39,867 nt of DNA from Calditrichota bacterium (GTDB lineage Bacteria > Calditrichota > Calditrichia > Calditrichales > J004). The first letter of the stretch is position 1, and every line of letters begins with the position of its first letter. A program made the translations under genes and the position numbers. Positions 17,567-25,819 of this stretch are shown one piece after another. Where the stretch lies: contig RFFS01000115.1 of the NCBI GenBank assembly GCA_003696775.1, forward strand, positions 1 to 39,867. The letters are read 5' to 3'. A model generated the notes under the pieces. That model was not told the origin of the DNA and made no database searches. It was given only the letters and a program-made list of their open reading frames with translations.

Positions 17567-18019
17567 ATGGCTATTTATGAAACGGTTGTCATTCTCGACA
17601 GCCTGCTTCCCCCCAAGGAGATCGATGACGCCGTGGAGCGTTTCTCTCAAATCATTAAAGAGAACGGCGGCACGGTACGCGTTGTTGATAAATGGGGCAA
17701 GCGACGTCTGGCTTACGAAATCCAGAAAAAACAATATGGATTTTACGTGGCCATCGAATTTGAAGGCGAAGGCAATATTCCCAAAGCCTTGCAAAGCGAA
17801 TACAATTACACCGATTCCGTGTTGCGTTATCTGACCTATCGCTATGACAAGCATAAGCTGAAGGCGATGGAAAAAGCGGGTAAGAATGTGGCGGAGGCCC
17901 CTGTAGTGGAAGAAAAACCAGCGAAAGCCGCGGAAGAATCCAAGCCCGTGGTGGAAGAACAAACTCCGGAAACCGCCACGGCGGAAGAAAGCAGCAAAGA
18001 GGAGGCGCAAAATGATTAA
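17567..18019 (+). CDS. rpsF: 30S ribosomal protein S6 with acidic C-terminal tail
   Basis: A 150-residue protein. The S6 ferredoxin-like domain covers about residues 1-95 ([58 protein letters not shown]). The remaining 50 residues are an Ala/Glu/Pro low-complexity tail ([15 protein letters not shown]...). AAGGAGG lies just ahead of the ATG. It overlaps rpsR by 8 bases. The ssb gene that often lies between S6 and S18 is absent. Confidence 0.96.
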   Translation: MAIYETVVILDSLLPPKEIDDAVERFSQIIKENGGTVRVVDKWGKRRLAYEIQKKQYGFYVAIEFEGEGNIPKALQSEYNYTDSVLRYLTYRYDKHKLKAMEKAGKNVAEAPVVEEKPAKAAEESKPVVEEQTPETATAEESSKEEAQND

Positions 18020-18239
18020 GAATCGTAAAAAACGTAATTGTCCGTTTACCGAAGCCGGAATCGTCTATATCGATTTTAAAGATGAAAAATTGCTGAAGAA
18101 ATATCTGACCGAACAGGGTAAGATTATTCCGCGTCATACTTCCGGCGCTTCGGCTAAAATGCAACGCCAACTGGCCCGTGCCGTTAAACGCGCGCGTCAT
18201 CTGGCTCTGATCCCCTTTGTGGCTGACTTTACCCGCTAA
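18012..18239 (+). CDS. rpsR: 30S ribosomal protein S18
   Basis: A 75-residue basic protein with the S18 pattern [60 protein letters not shown]. It binds S6 on the small-subunit platform. GAGGAGG lies 7 bases before its ATG, inside the end of rpsF, giving translational coupling. Confidence 0.96.
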   Translation: MIKNRKKRNCPFTEAGIVYIDFKDEKLLKKYLTEQGKIIPRHTSGASAKMQRQLARAVKRARHLALIPFVADFTR

Positions 18240-18262
18240 ACTAAAATACGAGGAATACTCTC

Positions 18263-18706
18263 ATGAATATTATTTTGAGACAAGACTATCAGGGTTTGGG
18301 TGAAGCCGGTGAAGAAGTGAAAGTAAAAGACGGATTTGCCAGAAACTTTCTGATACCGCAAGGCATCGCTTTTTTGGCCAATGCCCAAAACCGCAAACGT
18401 TTTGAAAACGAACAAAAACAACGTTCCTGGAAACAGGAAAAAGAAAAACAACAGGCCGAAGAACTGGCTAAAAAGCTGGAAAACGTATCCTGCACCATCT
18501 CCGTTCAGGTGGGTGAAGACGATAAACTGTTCGGTTCGGTAACCGCGCAAAATATCGCGGACTCGCTTAAGGAGCAGGGTTTTGAAATGGATAAACGTAA
18601 AATCCTGCTGGATGAGCCCATCAAGGCATTGGGTATTTACACGGTAAATATCAAATTACATAAAGATGTGGAAGGCTCTGTTAAAGTTTGGGTTGTTAAA
18701 GAATAA
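18263..18706 (+). CDS. rplI: 50S ribosomal protein L9
   Basis: A 147-residue protein with the L9 N-terminal signature (IILRQDYQGLGEAGEEVKVKDGFARNFLIPQGIAF), a long charged connecting helix rich in Lys/Gln/Glu, and the C-terminal RNA-binding domain (DDKLFGSVTAQNIADSLKEQGFEMDKRKILLDEPIKALGIYTV). The standard last gene of the S6-S18-L9 operon, followed by a terminator. Confidence 0.97.
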   Translation: MNIILRQDYQGLGEAGEEVKVKDGFARNFLIPQGIAFLANAQNRKRFENEQKQRSWKQEKEKQQAEELAKKLENVSCTISVQVGEDDKLFGSVTAQNIADSLKEQGFEMDKRKILLDEPIKALGIYTVNIKLHKDVEGSVKVWVVKE

Positions 18707-18715
18707 ACAAACGTT

Positions 18716-18755
18716 AAACGGACTGTTGCCTTTGTGCGGCAGTCCGTTTATTTTA
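18716..18755 (+). terminator. Terminator after rplI
   Basis: AAACGGACTG and CAGTCCGTTT form a 10-bp perfect stem around a 14-base loop, followed by a T-rich ATTTTAT. It ends the ribosomal operon 6 bases before priA. Confidence 0.8.
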
Positions 18756-18760
18756 TATCC

Positions 18761-21202
18761 ATGCGCTACGCCGAAGTTGTTTTCAACCTGCCTATCTATC
18801 ACGCCTTTACCTATCACATCCCCGAAGAATTTAACCATCTGACAACCGGATACCGGGTCCTGGTCCCCTTTGGGAAACGAACCCTGACCGGTATTGTAAC
18901 TTCCATAACCGAAAAAAGCCGGCTTACACAGGTTAAAAGCATTATGGATGTGCCGGATGACCATGCCCTGATCCGCCCCCGTGCCATGGAGCTGGCGGAA
19001 TGGATGGCACGCTATTACATGGCGCCGCGTGGTCAGGTGCTCCAATTATTCATTCCCAAAGGTCTGGATGCCCATGATGAAGAGCTTTTGCATCTTGTAG
19101 AAGAAATTCCGGATATCGATTTGAGTCCGCGACAAAAAGAACTCTATTTTCTGATTGGTGAAAATCCCGGCAAGAGTAAAACCTGGTATCGAAAAAAAAT
19201 GGGCACGGGATCGTTTTACGATGTGTTGCGGGTATTGCGTGAAAAGGGTCTGGTTTTTGTTGAAAAAAAACAACGCGGCGCCCGGGTCGGCGCGTTGATG
19301 CGCGATTTTGTCATTATACCGGAAGACTGGCGTGAACGTGCTGCCGGCGATGCGCATTATCAGAAATATCTGGAACGACGCCCCGCTGTACAATCCTTTT
19401 TGCAAACACATAGCGGGGAGGCGGTACTTGCTTCGGTATTCATCAAAGAGACGGGCATGGCGTACGGCACATTGCATAAAATGGTGGCACGCGGCCTGGT
19501 GGGCATGGAAAGCCGCTTGGTGGAGCGCCGGCCGGAAATGAACTATGAAGAAGAAGAAAAAAACATTATCCTTACGGCGGAACAACGTCATGTCGTGGAT
19601 ACGGTAACCGCCGGGCTGAACGAACAGGCGTATCGTTCCTATCTTTTGCACGGCATTACGGGTTCCGGAAAAACCGTGGTGTATATCGAAATTTTAAAAA
19701 AGGTGCTGGAAAGCGGCCGAAACGGCATCATTCTGATACCGGAAATTGCACTGACACCGCAAACCGTGAGCCGTTTCGAAAAAGCCTTTGACCGCCCCAT
19801 TGCCATTTTTCACAGCAAGATGTCCGCAGGGGAACGTTACGATGCCTGGCAGGCCTGTTACAAAGGGCAGGTGGCCATCGCCATCGGTCCCCGTTCGGCA
19901 TTGTTCGCGCCGCTGGACAATGTGGGGCTGATTGTGGTGGATGAGGAGCATGAACAAAGTTACAAGCAAACCGACAGCCCGCCGTCTTATAACGCGCGGG
20001 ATGTGGCTTTATACCTGGCCCGGATGCACAAGGCACGCGTGGTGTTGGGCTCGGCCACGCCCAGTTTTGAGTCGTATTACAACGCCCGGCAGGGTAAACA
20101 TATGCTGCTAACCATGACAACACGCGCCAACCAAAAAGCGCTGCCCCCCATCCATTTGGTGGATATGAGCAAGGAATACAGTTCGAAGGGACGGGTGTTG
20201 TTTTCCAAAACCCTGCTGGCCCACATGGACCGCCGCCTGGGACGGGGCGAACAAATCATTTTGCTTCAGAACCGGCGTGGGTACGCTGCGTTTCTGCAAT
20301 GCCTGCATTGTGGATTCATCCCCAAATGTCAGGATTGCGACGTAACCCTGACCTATCACACTTATGATCAGTCCTTGCGATGCCACTATTGCGGTTATAA
20401 AACACCCGCCCCGGCGCATTGCCCCAACTGCGGGGCGAAGGATTTGGACAAAAAAGGCGCCGGTACGCAAAAACTGCAGGAAGAGCTGGAACGCCTTTAT
20501 CCGGGTATGCCCGTTTTGCGCATGGATCAGGACACCACACGCGGAAAGAATAGCTATCAAAACATTCTGGATGCCTTTCGAAAAGGGGAAGCGCCGGTAT
20601 TGTTGGGCACTCAGATGATTTCGAAAGGCCTGGATTTTCCCAATGTGACCCTGGTGGGTGTGATTTCCGCCGATGTGGGGCTGGCTGTGCCCGATTTTCG
20701 CTCGGCGGAAAAAGTGTTCCAGTTGCTGGCTCAGGTGGCGGGGCGTTCCGGACGGGCGGAAAAAGACGGGGAAGTGGTGGTGCAAAGCTATCAGACGGAC
20801 CATTACGCCATCCGATACGCGCAAACCCATAATTTTACAGGATTTTACGAGGAAGAAATAAAACATCGTCAGACCTATAAATATCCGCCGTATTACCGAT
20901 TAGTGGTGATAACCGTAGCGGCGGCGGCGTTTAAGGACGCCATTAACATCAGCCGCGCCATAAGCTTGCCCCTGCGTAAATATTTACGGCCTTATGCCGA
21001 AGTGATCGGCCCGGCGCCAGCAGCATTGTCGCGTTTGCGAAACATGTTTCGTTGGCAGGTAACGGTAAAAATCGATCCGGCGCGGGATAAAACCGGTTCC
21101 AAAAGCAAACGCATCATCCAAGATGTGCTGGAAAGCAACCGGGATAGTAAAAATCATAACATCCGTATTATGGTGGATGTGGACCCCGTGTTTGCCGTTT
21201 AG
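18761..21202 (+). CDS. priA: Primosomal replication-restart helicase PriA
   Basis: An 813-residue superfamily 2 helicase that reloads the replisome at stalled forks. Order: N-terminal DNA-binding domain (RYAEVVFNLPIYHAFTYHIP), a winged-helix region, Walker A GITGSGKT near residue 300, DEEH box (VVDEEHEQSYKQTDSPPSYNARD), GSATPSFES, then eight zinc-binding cysteines in CLHC, CQDC, CHYC and CPNC, followed by helicase motifs V-VI (GTQMISKGLDFPNVTLVG, QVAGRSGRAEK). The ATG at 18761 (MRYAEV) is preferred over the track start, which lies in the terminator. Confidence 0.96.
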   Translation: MRYAEVVFNLPIYHAFTYHIPEEFNHLTTGYRVLVPFGKRTLTGIVTSITEKSRLTQVKSIMDVPDDHALIRPRAMELAEWMARYYMAPRGQVLQLFIPKGLDAHDEELLHLVEEIPDIDLSPRQKELYFLIGENPGKSKTWYRKKMGTGSFYDVLRVLREKGLVFVEKKQRGARVGALMRDFVIIPEDWRERAAGDAHYQKYLERRPAVQSFLQTHSGEAVLASVFIKETGMAYGTLHKMVARGLVGMESRLVERRPEMNYEEEEKNIILTAEQRHVVDTVTAGLNEQAYRSYLLHGITGSGKTVVYIEILKKVLESGRNGIILIPEIALTPQTVSRFEKAFDRPIAIFHSKMSAGERYDAWQACYKGQVAIAIGPRSALFAPLDNVGLIVVDEEHEQSYKQTDSPPSYNARDVALYLARMHKARVVLGSATPSFESYYNARQGKHMLLTMTTRANQKALPPIHLVDMSKEYSSKGRVLFSKTLLAHMDRRLGRGEQIILLQNRRGYAAFLQCLHCGFIPKCQDCDVTLTYHTYDQSLRCHYCGYKTPAPAHCPNCGAKDLDKKGAGTQKLQEELERLYPGMPVLRMDQDTTRGKNSYQNILDAFRKGEAPVLLGTQMISKGLDFPNVTLVGVISADVGLAVPDFRSAEKVFQLLAQVAGRSGRAEKDGEVVVQSYQTDHYAIRYAQTHNFTGFYEEEIKHRQTYKYPPYYRLVVITVAAAAFKDAINISRAISLPLRKYLRPYAEVIGPAPAALSRLRNMFRWQVTVKIDPARDKTGSKSKRIIQDVLESNRDSKNHNIRIMVDVDPVFAV

Positions 21203-21252
21203 CTTGAATTTAAAAGCGTCATGGGGTATTCTTGATAAACAAGCGGAACACT

Positions 21253-22488
21253 ATGAGTAAATATCTCGACGAACAAAAAGAAAATATCAAACGCGTCAAT
21301 AAATTGGTGGATGATCTGAGTCAGGCGGATGATCTGCGTGAAAAGTTGAAAACAACCCGTGAAAAATATAACCGCCTGTTGGAACGCTATGAAAAACTGG
21401 ACAAAGTGTTTCAGTTTCATAAAGGCATTGTCCAAAACCTTTCCAGCGGGATCATCACCACCGATATGAAGGGGCATATTACCTTTCTGAATAAATCCGC
21501 CCTGCAATTGCTGGCTTATACGGACAAGGATATCCTCGGTAAGCCCATGGAGTACCTGTTCGCCGATTCGGAGCAGGCCGCGCGGATTTACAAAAGGGTG
21601 TTTGAACAGCAGGATATGTATGAAAGCAAGGAAATCAATTTAAAAGATGCCAGGGGCGCCCTGATCCCCATCGGTTTTAGCACAACATTATTTCGACATG
21701 GATCCACGCAGGAAGGTGTGGTGTTTATTTTCCGTGACATCCGGGAACAGATCAATTTCCGCCGTCAGATGGGGCGCATGGATCGACTGGCCACATTGGG
21801 CGAACTGGCCGCCGGTCTGGCGCATGAGATACGCAATCCGCTGGCCGGGATCAAAACATCGTCCGAAGTATTGCTGGAAAGTTTAAGTCCCGGCGATTTC
21901 CGAACGGAATTTATCAAACGCATCATCCAGGAAATTGACCGATCCAATGGCTTGTTGCAACGTTTTTTTAATTTTGCCAAACCCAGCCGTCCCAAGCCCG
22001 GTTTTCACAATCTGGTAAATATCGTGGACAGTGTGTTCGTCTTGTTACGTTCGAGATTGCTGAAACGCAATATAGAGTTTGAGCGAACATTTGAGCAGGA
22101 TGCCGTCCATATTTATATTGATGAATATCAATTTGAACAAGTGTTGCTGAATTTGTTCCTGAATGCGATGGACGCCATGCCCGATGGCGGCATTATCCGT
22201 ATGCATGCCTGTCTGGAACCGGCTTATACATTTGAAGGCCGGGAAGAAAAAGGCGCCGTGGTGATCCGGGTGGAAGATAACGGACACGGTATCCCGCCGG
22301 AGAAAATAGAAAACATCTTTCTGCCCTTTTACACCACAAAAAGCGACGGCGTGGGCCTGGGGCTTTCCATATGCACCCGTTTGATGGATGAAAATTCAGG
22401 TAAGCTGGAAGTTCAGTCCAAATTGGGAGAAGGAACGGTTTTCTCACTCTATTTACCTTATGTAAAAAACATTCAACAGGAGTCTTAA
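21253..22488 (+). CDS. Soluble PAS-domain sensor histidine kinase (NtrB-like)
   Basis: A 411-residue kinase with no membrane segment. Residues 1-55 form a charged predicted coiled coil, 56-170 a PAS domain (GIITTDMKGHITFLNKSALQLLAY), then the dimerisation/phosphoacceptor helix with His191 in GLAHEIRNPLAGI. The ATP-binding part has the N box (LLNLFLNAMDAMPDGG), G1 (VEDNGHGIPPEKIENIFLPFYTTK) and G2 (GVGLGLSI). The start MSKYLDE is preferred to an upstream TTG. The stop overlaps the next gene's ATG (TAATG), so kinase and receiver are a coupled two-component pair heading the MglA cluster. Confidence 0.9.
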   Translation: MSKYLDEQKENIKRVNKLVDDLSQADDLREKLKTTREKYNRLLERYEKLDKVFQFHKGIVQNLSSGIITTDMKGHITFLNKSALQLLAYTDKDILGKPMEYLFADSEQAARIYKRVFEQQDMYESKEINLKDARGALIPIGFSTTLFRHGSTQEGVVFIFRDIREQINFRRQMGRMDRLATLGELAAGLAHEIRNPLAGIKTSSEVLLESLSPGDFRTEFIKRIIQEIDRSNGLLQRFFNFAKPSRPKPGFHNLVNIVDSVFVLLRSRLLKRNIEFERTFEQDAVHIYIDEYQFEQVLLNLFLNAMDAMPDGGIIRMHACLEPAYTFEGREEKGAVVIRVEDNGHGIPPEKIENIFLPFYTTKSDGVGLGLSICTRLMDENSGKLEVQSKLGEGTVFSLYLPYVKNIQQES

Positions 22489-22853
22489 TGGCCCGGCGAT
22501 TATTGATAGTTGATGATGAAGAAACCATTCGGTTTAGTTTATGTCAGAGTTTTATCATCGCGAAAAAGGACTACGAAGTAGCCATGGCCGCTTCCGGAGA
22601 GGAAGCGCTGGAGCGTATGACGGAAAAACCGTATGATCTTATCATTACGGATATTTTTATGCCCGGTATCAGCGGGCTGGATTTGCTCCAAATGGTGAAG
22701 GAAAAATATCCGGAAACCGAAGTGATTGTCATAACTGCGTACGGTTCCGATGATAAAAAAGATGAGGCCGCCAGGCTGGGCGCGCGTTACTATGTGGAAA
22801 AACCGTTTGAGATTAAAGAAATACGGCAAAAAGTTTTTGACCTGTTAGGATAG
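22488..22853 (+). CDS. Stand-alone response regulator receiver protein
   Basis: A 121-residue CheY-like domain with no output domain. The acidic pocket VDDEE, phosphoacceptor Asp55 in LIITDIFMPGISG, the conserved Thr in VITAYGS and Lys in VEKPFE are all present, so it should be phosphorylatable. It presumably receives phosphate from the preceding kinase and acts by protein-protein contact. PATAN domains of the type encoded next are known partners or fusions of receivers, which suggests its target. Confidence 0.92.
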   Translation: MARRLLIVDDEETIRFSLCQSFIIAKKDYEVAMAASGEEALERMTEKPYDLIITDIFMPGISGLDLLQMVKEKYPETEVIVITAYGSDDKKDEAARLGARYYVEKPFEIKEIRQKVFDLLG

Positions 22854-22854
22854 T

Positions 22855-23502
22855 ATGGCACTGATCGGAAATTTAAAGGATATCAAATTACCCAGTTTGA
22901 TCCAGTTAAACTGTATGGAGCACAACACGGCCAAATTAACCATCGAACGCGCCGGTAAATTCGGCTTTATCTATTTTGAAAACGGGCAGGTTACCCACGC
23001 GGAATACGATCCCTTTTTAGGCGAAGAAGCCGTTTACCGGTTGTTAAGCCTGATCGACGGACGGTTTAAAGTGGAAAGCGATGTCCGGCCGCCGGTACGC
23101 ACCATACATACCAATTGGAGCAACCTTTTGCTGGAGGGCATGCATAAGCTGGATCATGCCCAGGATGATGCCGACAACATCTATTTCCAAATGTTCGAGC
23201 GGCTGCTGACCATCCGCGGCATCACATCGGCCTGGGTGATGAACGCCAATGGTGAAATGCTGGCCGGCACGGATACGGAAGTTCCCGAACGGGCGCTCAA
23301 TATTCCATTCATTGTACTGCAGGTGAAGCGGCTGGCCGAGCCGTATGCCGATAACAGATTGGAATTCATTAGCATGTTACTGAATAACGCGCGCCTGTTG
23401 ATAACCCCGTATCATAATGAAATTTTAGCCATAACCCTGGAAAAAAAAGTGAAAAGCGACACCGTTATTCCTCTGGTAAAACAGGCGGTAGGGAAAATAT
23501 AG
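22855..23502 (+). CDS. PATAN (DUF4388) plus roadblock/LC7-like protein
   Basis: A 215-residue soluble protein one base after the receiver gene. Residues 1-85 match the PATAN/DUF4388 pattern (LIGNLKDIKLPSLIQLNCMEHNTAKLTIER-GKFGFIYFENGQVTHAEY...GEEAVYRLL). Residues about 105-215 look like a roadblock/LC7 domain (ITSAWVMNANGEMLAGTDTE...LLITPYHNEILAITLEKK). PATAN domains occur in bacterial gliding, pilus and sensory proteins; roadblock domains bind and regulate MglA-type GTPases. A link between the receiver and the GTPase is a reasonable inference. Confidence 0.7.
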   Translation: MALIGNLKDIKLPSLIQLNCMEHNTAKLTIERAGKFGFIYFENGQVTHAEYDPFLGEEAVYRLLSLIDGRFKVESDVRPPVRTIHTNWSNLLLEGMHKLDHAQDDADNIYFQMFERLLTIRGITSAWVMNANGEMLAGTDTEVPERALNIPFIVLQVKRLAEPYADNRLEFISMLLNNARLLITPYHNEILAITLEKKVKSDTVIPLVKQAVGKI

Positions 23503-23503
23503 C

Positions 23504-23938
23504 ATGATCGAACGTTGGTTTCAGGAGATACAGAATATCCCATCGGTAAAGGGCAGTTTTATTACCACCATGCGCGGAACGGTAATGGGCAAGCATGGCA
23601 TAAAGGAAAGCGACCGCCAACTGCAAAATATGGCGCTGCGTATTTTAAGAATCCATGCCCTGATGCATCAGTCCGGAAATAAATTGTCGGAAATCGAGCT
23701 TTACTGGAACCATCTGCTTATCATAGGTAAAATTTCTCAAAACGCTCTATTGGTAACCATCTGTGAAGACGCGCATGTCATATCGCTGTTACGGATAACA
23801 ATGAATGTAAGCCTGTCGCATATTCTTCAGGAAAAAAAGATAAGCAAGAAAGTCCGCAGCCATGCCACCGATCCCGGACATTTACTTAAAAAGGGAACGT
23901 TCGACGAAGAAGAGCGGGCTTTGTTGGCGCAAAAATAA
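23504..23938 (+). CDS. Roadblock/LC7-like protein
   Basis: A 144-residue soluble protein. The order of elements resembles roadblock/LC7: an N-terminal helix, GSFITTMRGTVMGKHG, a helix, then IELYWNHLLIIGKISQNALLVTICEDAHVISLLRITMNVSLSHIL. The C-terminal 35 residues are charged and look disordered. It starts one base after the previous stop. More divergent than the MglB-like protein downstream, so it may be an adaptor rather than a GTPase activator. Confidence 0.6.
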   Translation: MIERWFQEIQNIPSVKGSFITTMRGTVMGKHGIKESDRQLQNMALRILRIHALMHQSGNKLSEIELYWNHLLIIGKISQNALLVTICEDAHVISLLRITMNVSLSHILQEKKISKKVRSHATDPGHLLKKGTFDEEERALLAQK

Positions 23939-23959
23939 AACAGATAAAGGAAAGAGCAT

Positions 23960-24448
23960 TTGGCCGGTAAACCGAGAAAATTTATAGCGCAGCCTCATGT
24001 GATATATAAGAAATCCGAAATCAAATCGGCATCCGGGCTCAATCTGCGTTCGGCGGAATGGGCCGTTTTGACGCAGGTGAACGGCATCCAGAGCATAGAG
24101 GAAATTGCCCAGGTTCTGGCGATGACGGCCAAGGAAGTGGCGCACATCATGTATAACCTTTACACACACGGCCTCATTGATGTGGCCCAACTGGAAAAAA
24201 CGGAAAAACATTTTGTTGAAAGTGAATTTTTTGATATTCTGCAACAAAAGCTGATGAGTGTAATTGGCCCCGTGGCGCCCTATGTGATTGATGACACCAT
24301 CCAGGATATGGAAGAAGATAAACGCAAATTCCCGCCCGAACGCATAGCCGAATTAATCGAATTGATTAGTGAAGAAATCAGCGATGAAGTTAAAAAAGTT
24401 GCCTTTCAATCCGAGATGTTGCAATATTTGAAAAAGAAGCTCATCTGA
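23960..24448 (+). CDS. Winged-helix-like protein of the MglA cluster
   Basis: A 162-residue protein starting at TTG, with AAGGAAAG well placed before it. Residues about 25-80 (LNLRSAEWAVLTQVNGIQSIEEIAQVLAMTAKEVAHIMYNLYTHGLIDV) look like a winged-helix domain of the kind also attached to PATAN proteins. Residues about 95-162 are a separate helical domain (QQKLMSVIGPVAPYVIDDTIQDMEEDKRKFPPERIAELIELISEEI) with an acidic surface. I do not recognise a named family with certainty. Context suggests a protein-binding adaptor rather than a transcription factor. Confidence 0.5.
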   Translation: MAGKPRKFIAQPHVIYKKSEIKSASGLNLRSAEWAVLTQVNGIQSIEEIAQVLAMTAKEVAHIMYNLYTHGLIDVAQLEKTEKHFVESEFFDILQQKLMSVIGPVAPYVIDDTIQDMEEDKRKFPPERIAELIELISEEISDEVKKVAFQSEMLQYLKKKLI

Positions 24449-24490
24449 ACTAACCAATAAAATAAAACTAATCCGGTGAAATAATACGTT

Positions 24491-25228
24491 ATGCGATTAA
24501 GTTTAAGATGGAAGATCAGCGGTATCCTTGTGATCAGCAACCTTGTGCTGGGTGTGGCTTTGGTGTTAATTATCAATTCCACCGTTGCCCGGCGCATCGA
24601 AAAGGAAATGATTGAACGGGGAAGGGCCCTGGGCCACAATCTGGCGCAATCGGCTTCGGAGCAGATTTTAAGCGAAGATTCGTTTGGCCTGAAGCAGATC
24701 ATCACCAAGGCCTTAAGTTTTGAAAGCGTGGAATATATCCTTATCCAAAACAGTGACAAGGAAGTGCTGGCCGAAACTTTTAACGGGCAAATGCCGGCCT
24801 CATTAAAAGAATTGTTGCCGCAAACGGATCAAAATATCCATAATCTTGTTTTGGAAGAAGGCAATATACGGTGTTGCGATATTGTGGTGCCGGTGGAAGA
24901 AGGCTACCTCGGGTTCATCCGTATAGGAATGAAACAGGCTTATATCGATGAGGCCATCGCCGAAATTAACATTTTAATTATCGCCATTATCGGCGGCATT
25001 ACGCTGGTTGGCATATTAGTTGTATTATTTCTGGCGAATCGCATAATCAATCCGATTATTTATTTAACGGAAAAAGCAAATGAAATCAGTCAGGGACAAA
25101 TTGATGAGTCCATACAGGTCTCCACAAGGGATGAAATACAAGACCTGGCCGAGGCATTGGAGCGTTTGCGCGAAAGTGTGAAAATCGCGTTGGGGCGCTT
25201 AAAGAAACGGCAAACGACGCAAATTTAA
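24491..25228 (+). CDS. Membrane sensor with HAMP domain and no output domain
   Basis: A 245-residue protein. Membrane segment 1 is about residues 9-30 (ISGILVISNLVLGVALVLII), followed by a periplasmic domain of about 125 residues that looks like a small Cache/PAS-like sensor, membrane segment 2 about 158-180 (ILIIAIIGGITLVGILVVLFL), and a HAMP domain (NRIINPIIYLTEKANEISQGQIDESIQVSTRDEIQDLAEALERL). It stops about 15 residues after HAMP, with no kinase, cyclase or MCP signalling part. It probably relays to a partner encoded next door, such as the MglB/MglA pair. Confidence 0.8.
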   Translation: MRLSLRWKISGILVISNLVLGVALVLIINSTVARRIEKEMIERGRALGHNLAQSASEQILSEDSFGLKQIITKALSFESVEYILIQNSDKEVLAETFNGQMPASLKELLPQTDQNIHNLVLEEGNIRCCDIVVPVEEGYLGFIRIGMKQAYIDEAIAEINILIIAIIGGITLVGILVVLFLANRIINPIIYLTEKANEISQGQIDESIQVSTRDEIQDLAEALERLRESVKIALGRLKKRQTTQI

Positions 25229-25264
25229 AATATTTGACATATCACCAAATCAGTGGGGTTTTTT

Positions 25265-25777
25265 ATGGTACAAACAAGAAAGCTAAAGGACGGCAGCCGT
25301 CAGGTTATTCTGAATGGTGCCCAGTATGACGGGATTACCCGTGTTTTATCCGAACTGGCTAACAAAACAAAGGCTTCGGCGATCTTATTTGCCGATATGA
25401 GCGGCCAGTTGATCAGTCAACGTGGCAACACGGAAAATATGAACACCACGGTGCTTTCCGCCCTGGCGGCCAGTGACTTTGCCGCTACATCGGAAATGGC
25501 CAAGCTGGTGGGCGAAGAAGCCAAATTTAAATTGTTGTTTCACGAAGGTGAAAAACGCAACGTATATCTGTCCAATGTGGGAGATTCCTTTTTTCTGGTG
25601 GTGGTTTTTGATGTGAGCGTCACCCTGGGGCTTATCCGCATTGATACCAAAAAAGCCATTGAAGACCTCAATACCATTTTGGAAGATGATTCTCAGGCGG
25701 CCGGTGAAGAAGATAAACTCATCGATTCCGATTTTAGCAGCCTTTTAGGGGACGCTTTGGATGATACTTTTAAATAA
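25265..25777 (+). CDS. MglB-like roadblock/LC7 protein
   Basis: A 170-residue protein with a clear roadblock/LC7 domain: ITRVLSELANKTKASAILFADMSGQLISQRG...TTVLSALAASDFAATSEMAKLVGE...LLFHEGEKRNVYLSNVGDSFFLVVVFD. This is the architecture of MglB, the GTPase-activating partner of MglA that binds as a dimer and sets cell polarity. The last 40 residues are acidic and extend past the domain. The ATG at 25265 is chosen over a GTG four codons earlier. It lies 42 bases ahead of the GTPase gene. Confidence 0.85.
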   Translation: MVQTRKLKDGSRQVILNGAQYDGITRVLSELANKTKASAILFADMSGQLISQRGNTENMNTTVLSALAASDFAATSEMAKLVGEEAKFKLLFHEGEKRNVYLSNVGDSFFLVVVFDVSVTLGLIRIDTKKAIEDLNTILEDDSQAAGEEDKLIDSDFSSLLGDALDDTFK

Positions 25778-25819
25778 AATGTGTATATTGCGTATTAATT
25801 CGAATAAACGAGGCGACGA

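Noticed and set aside
25234-25264. TTGACA before the MglB-like gene as a promoter
   Set aside because: No -10-like hexamer occurs 16-18 bases downstream (GGGTTT is there), so it is probably chance in AT-rich DNA.
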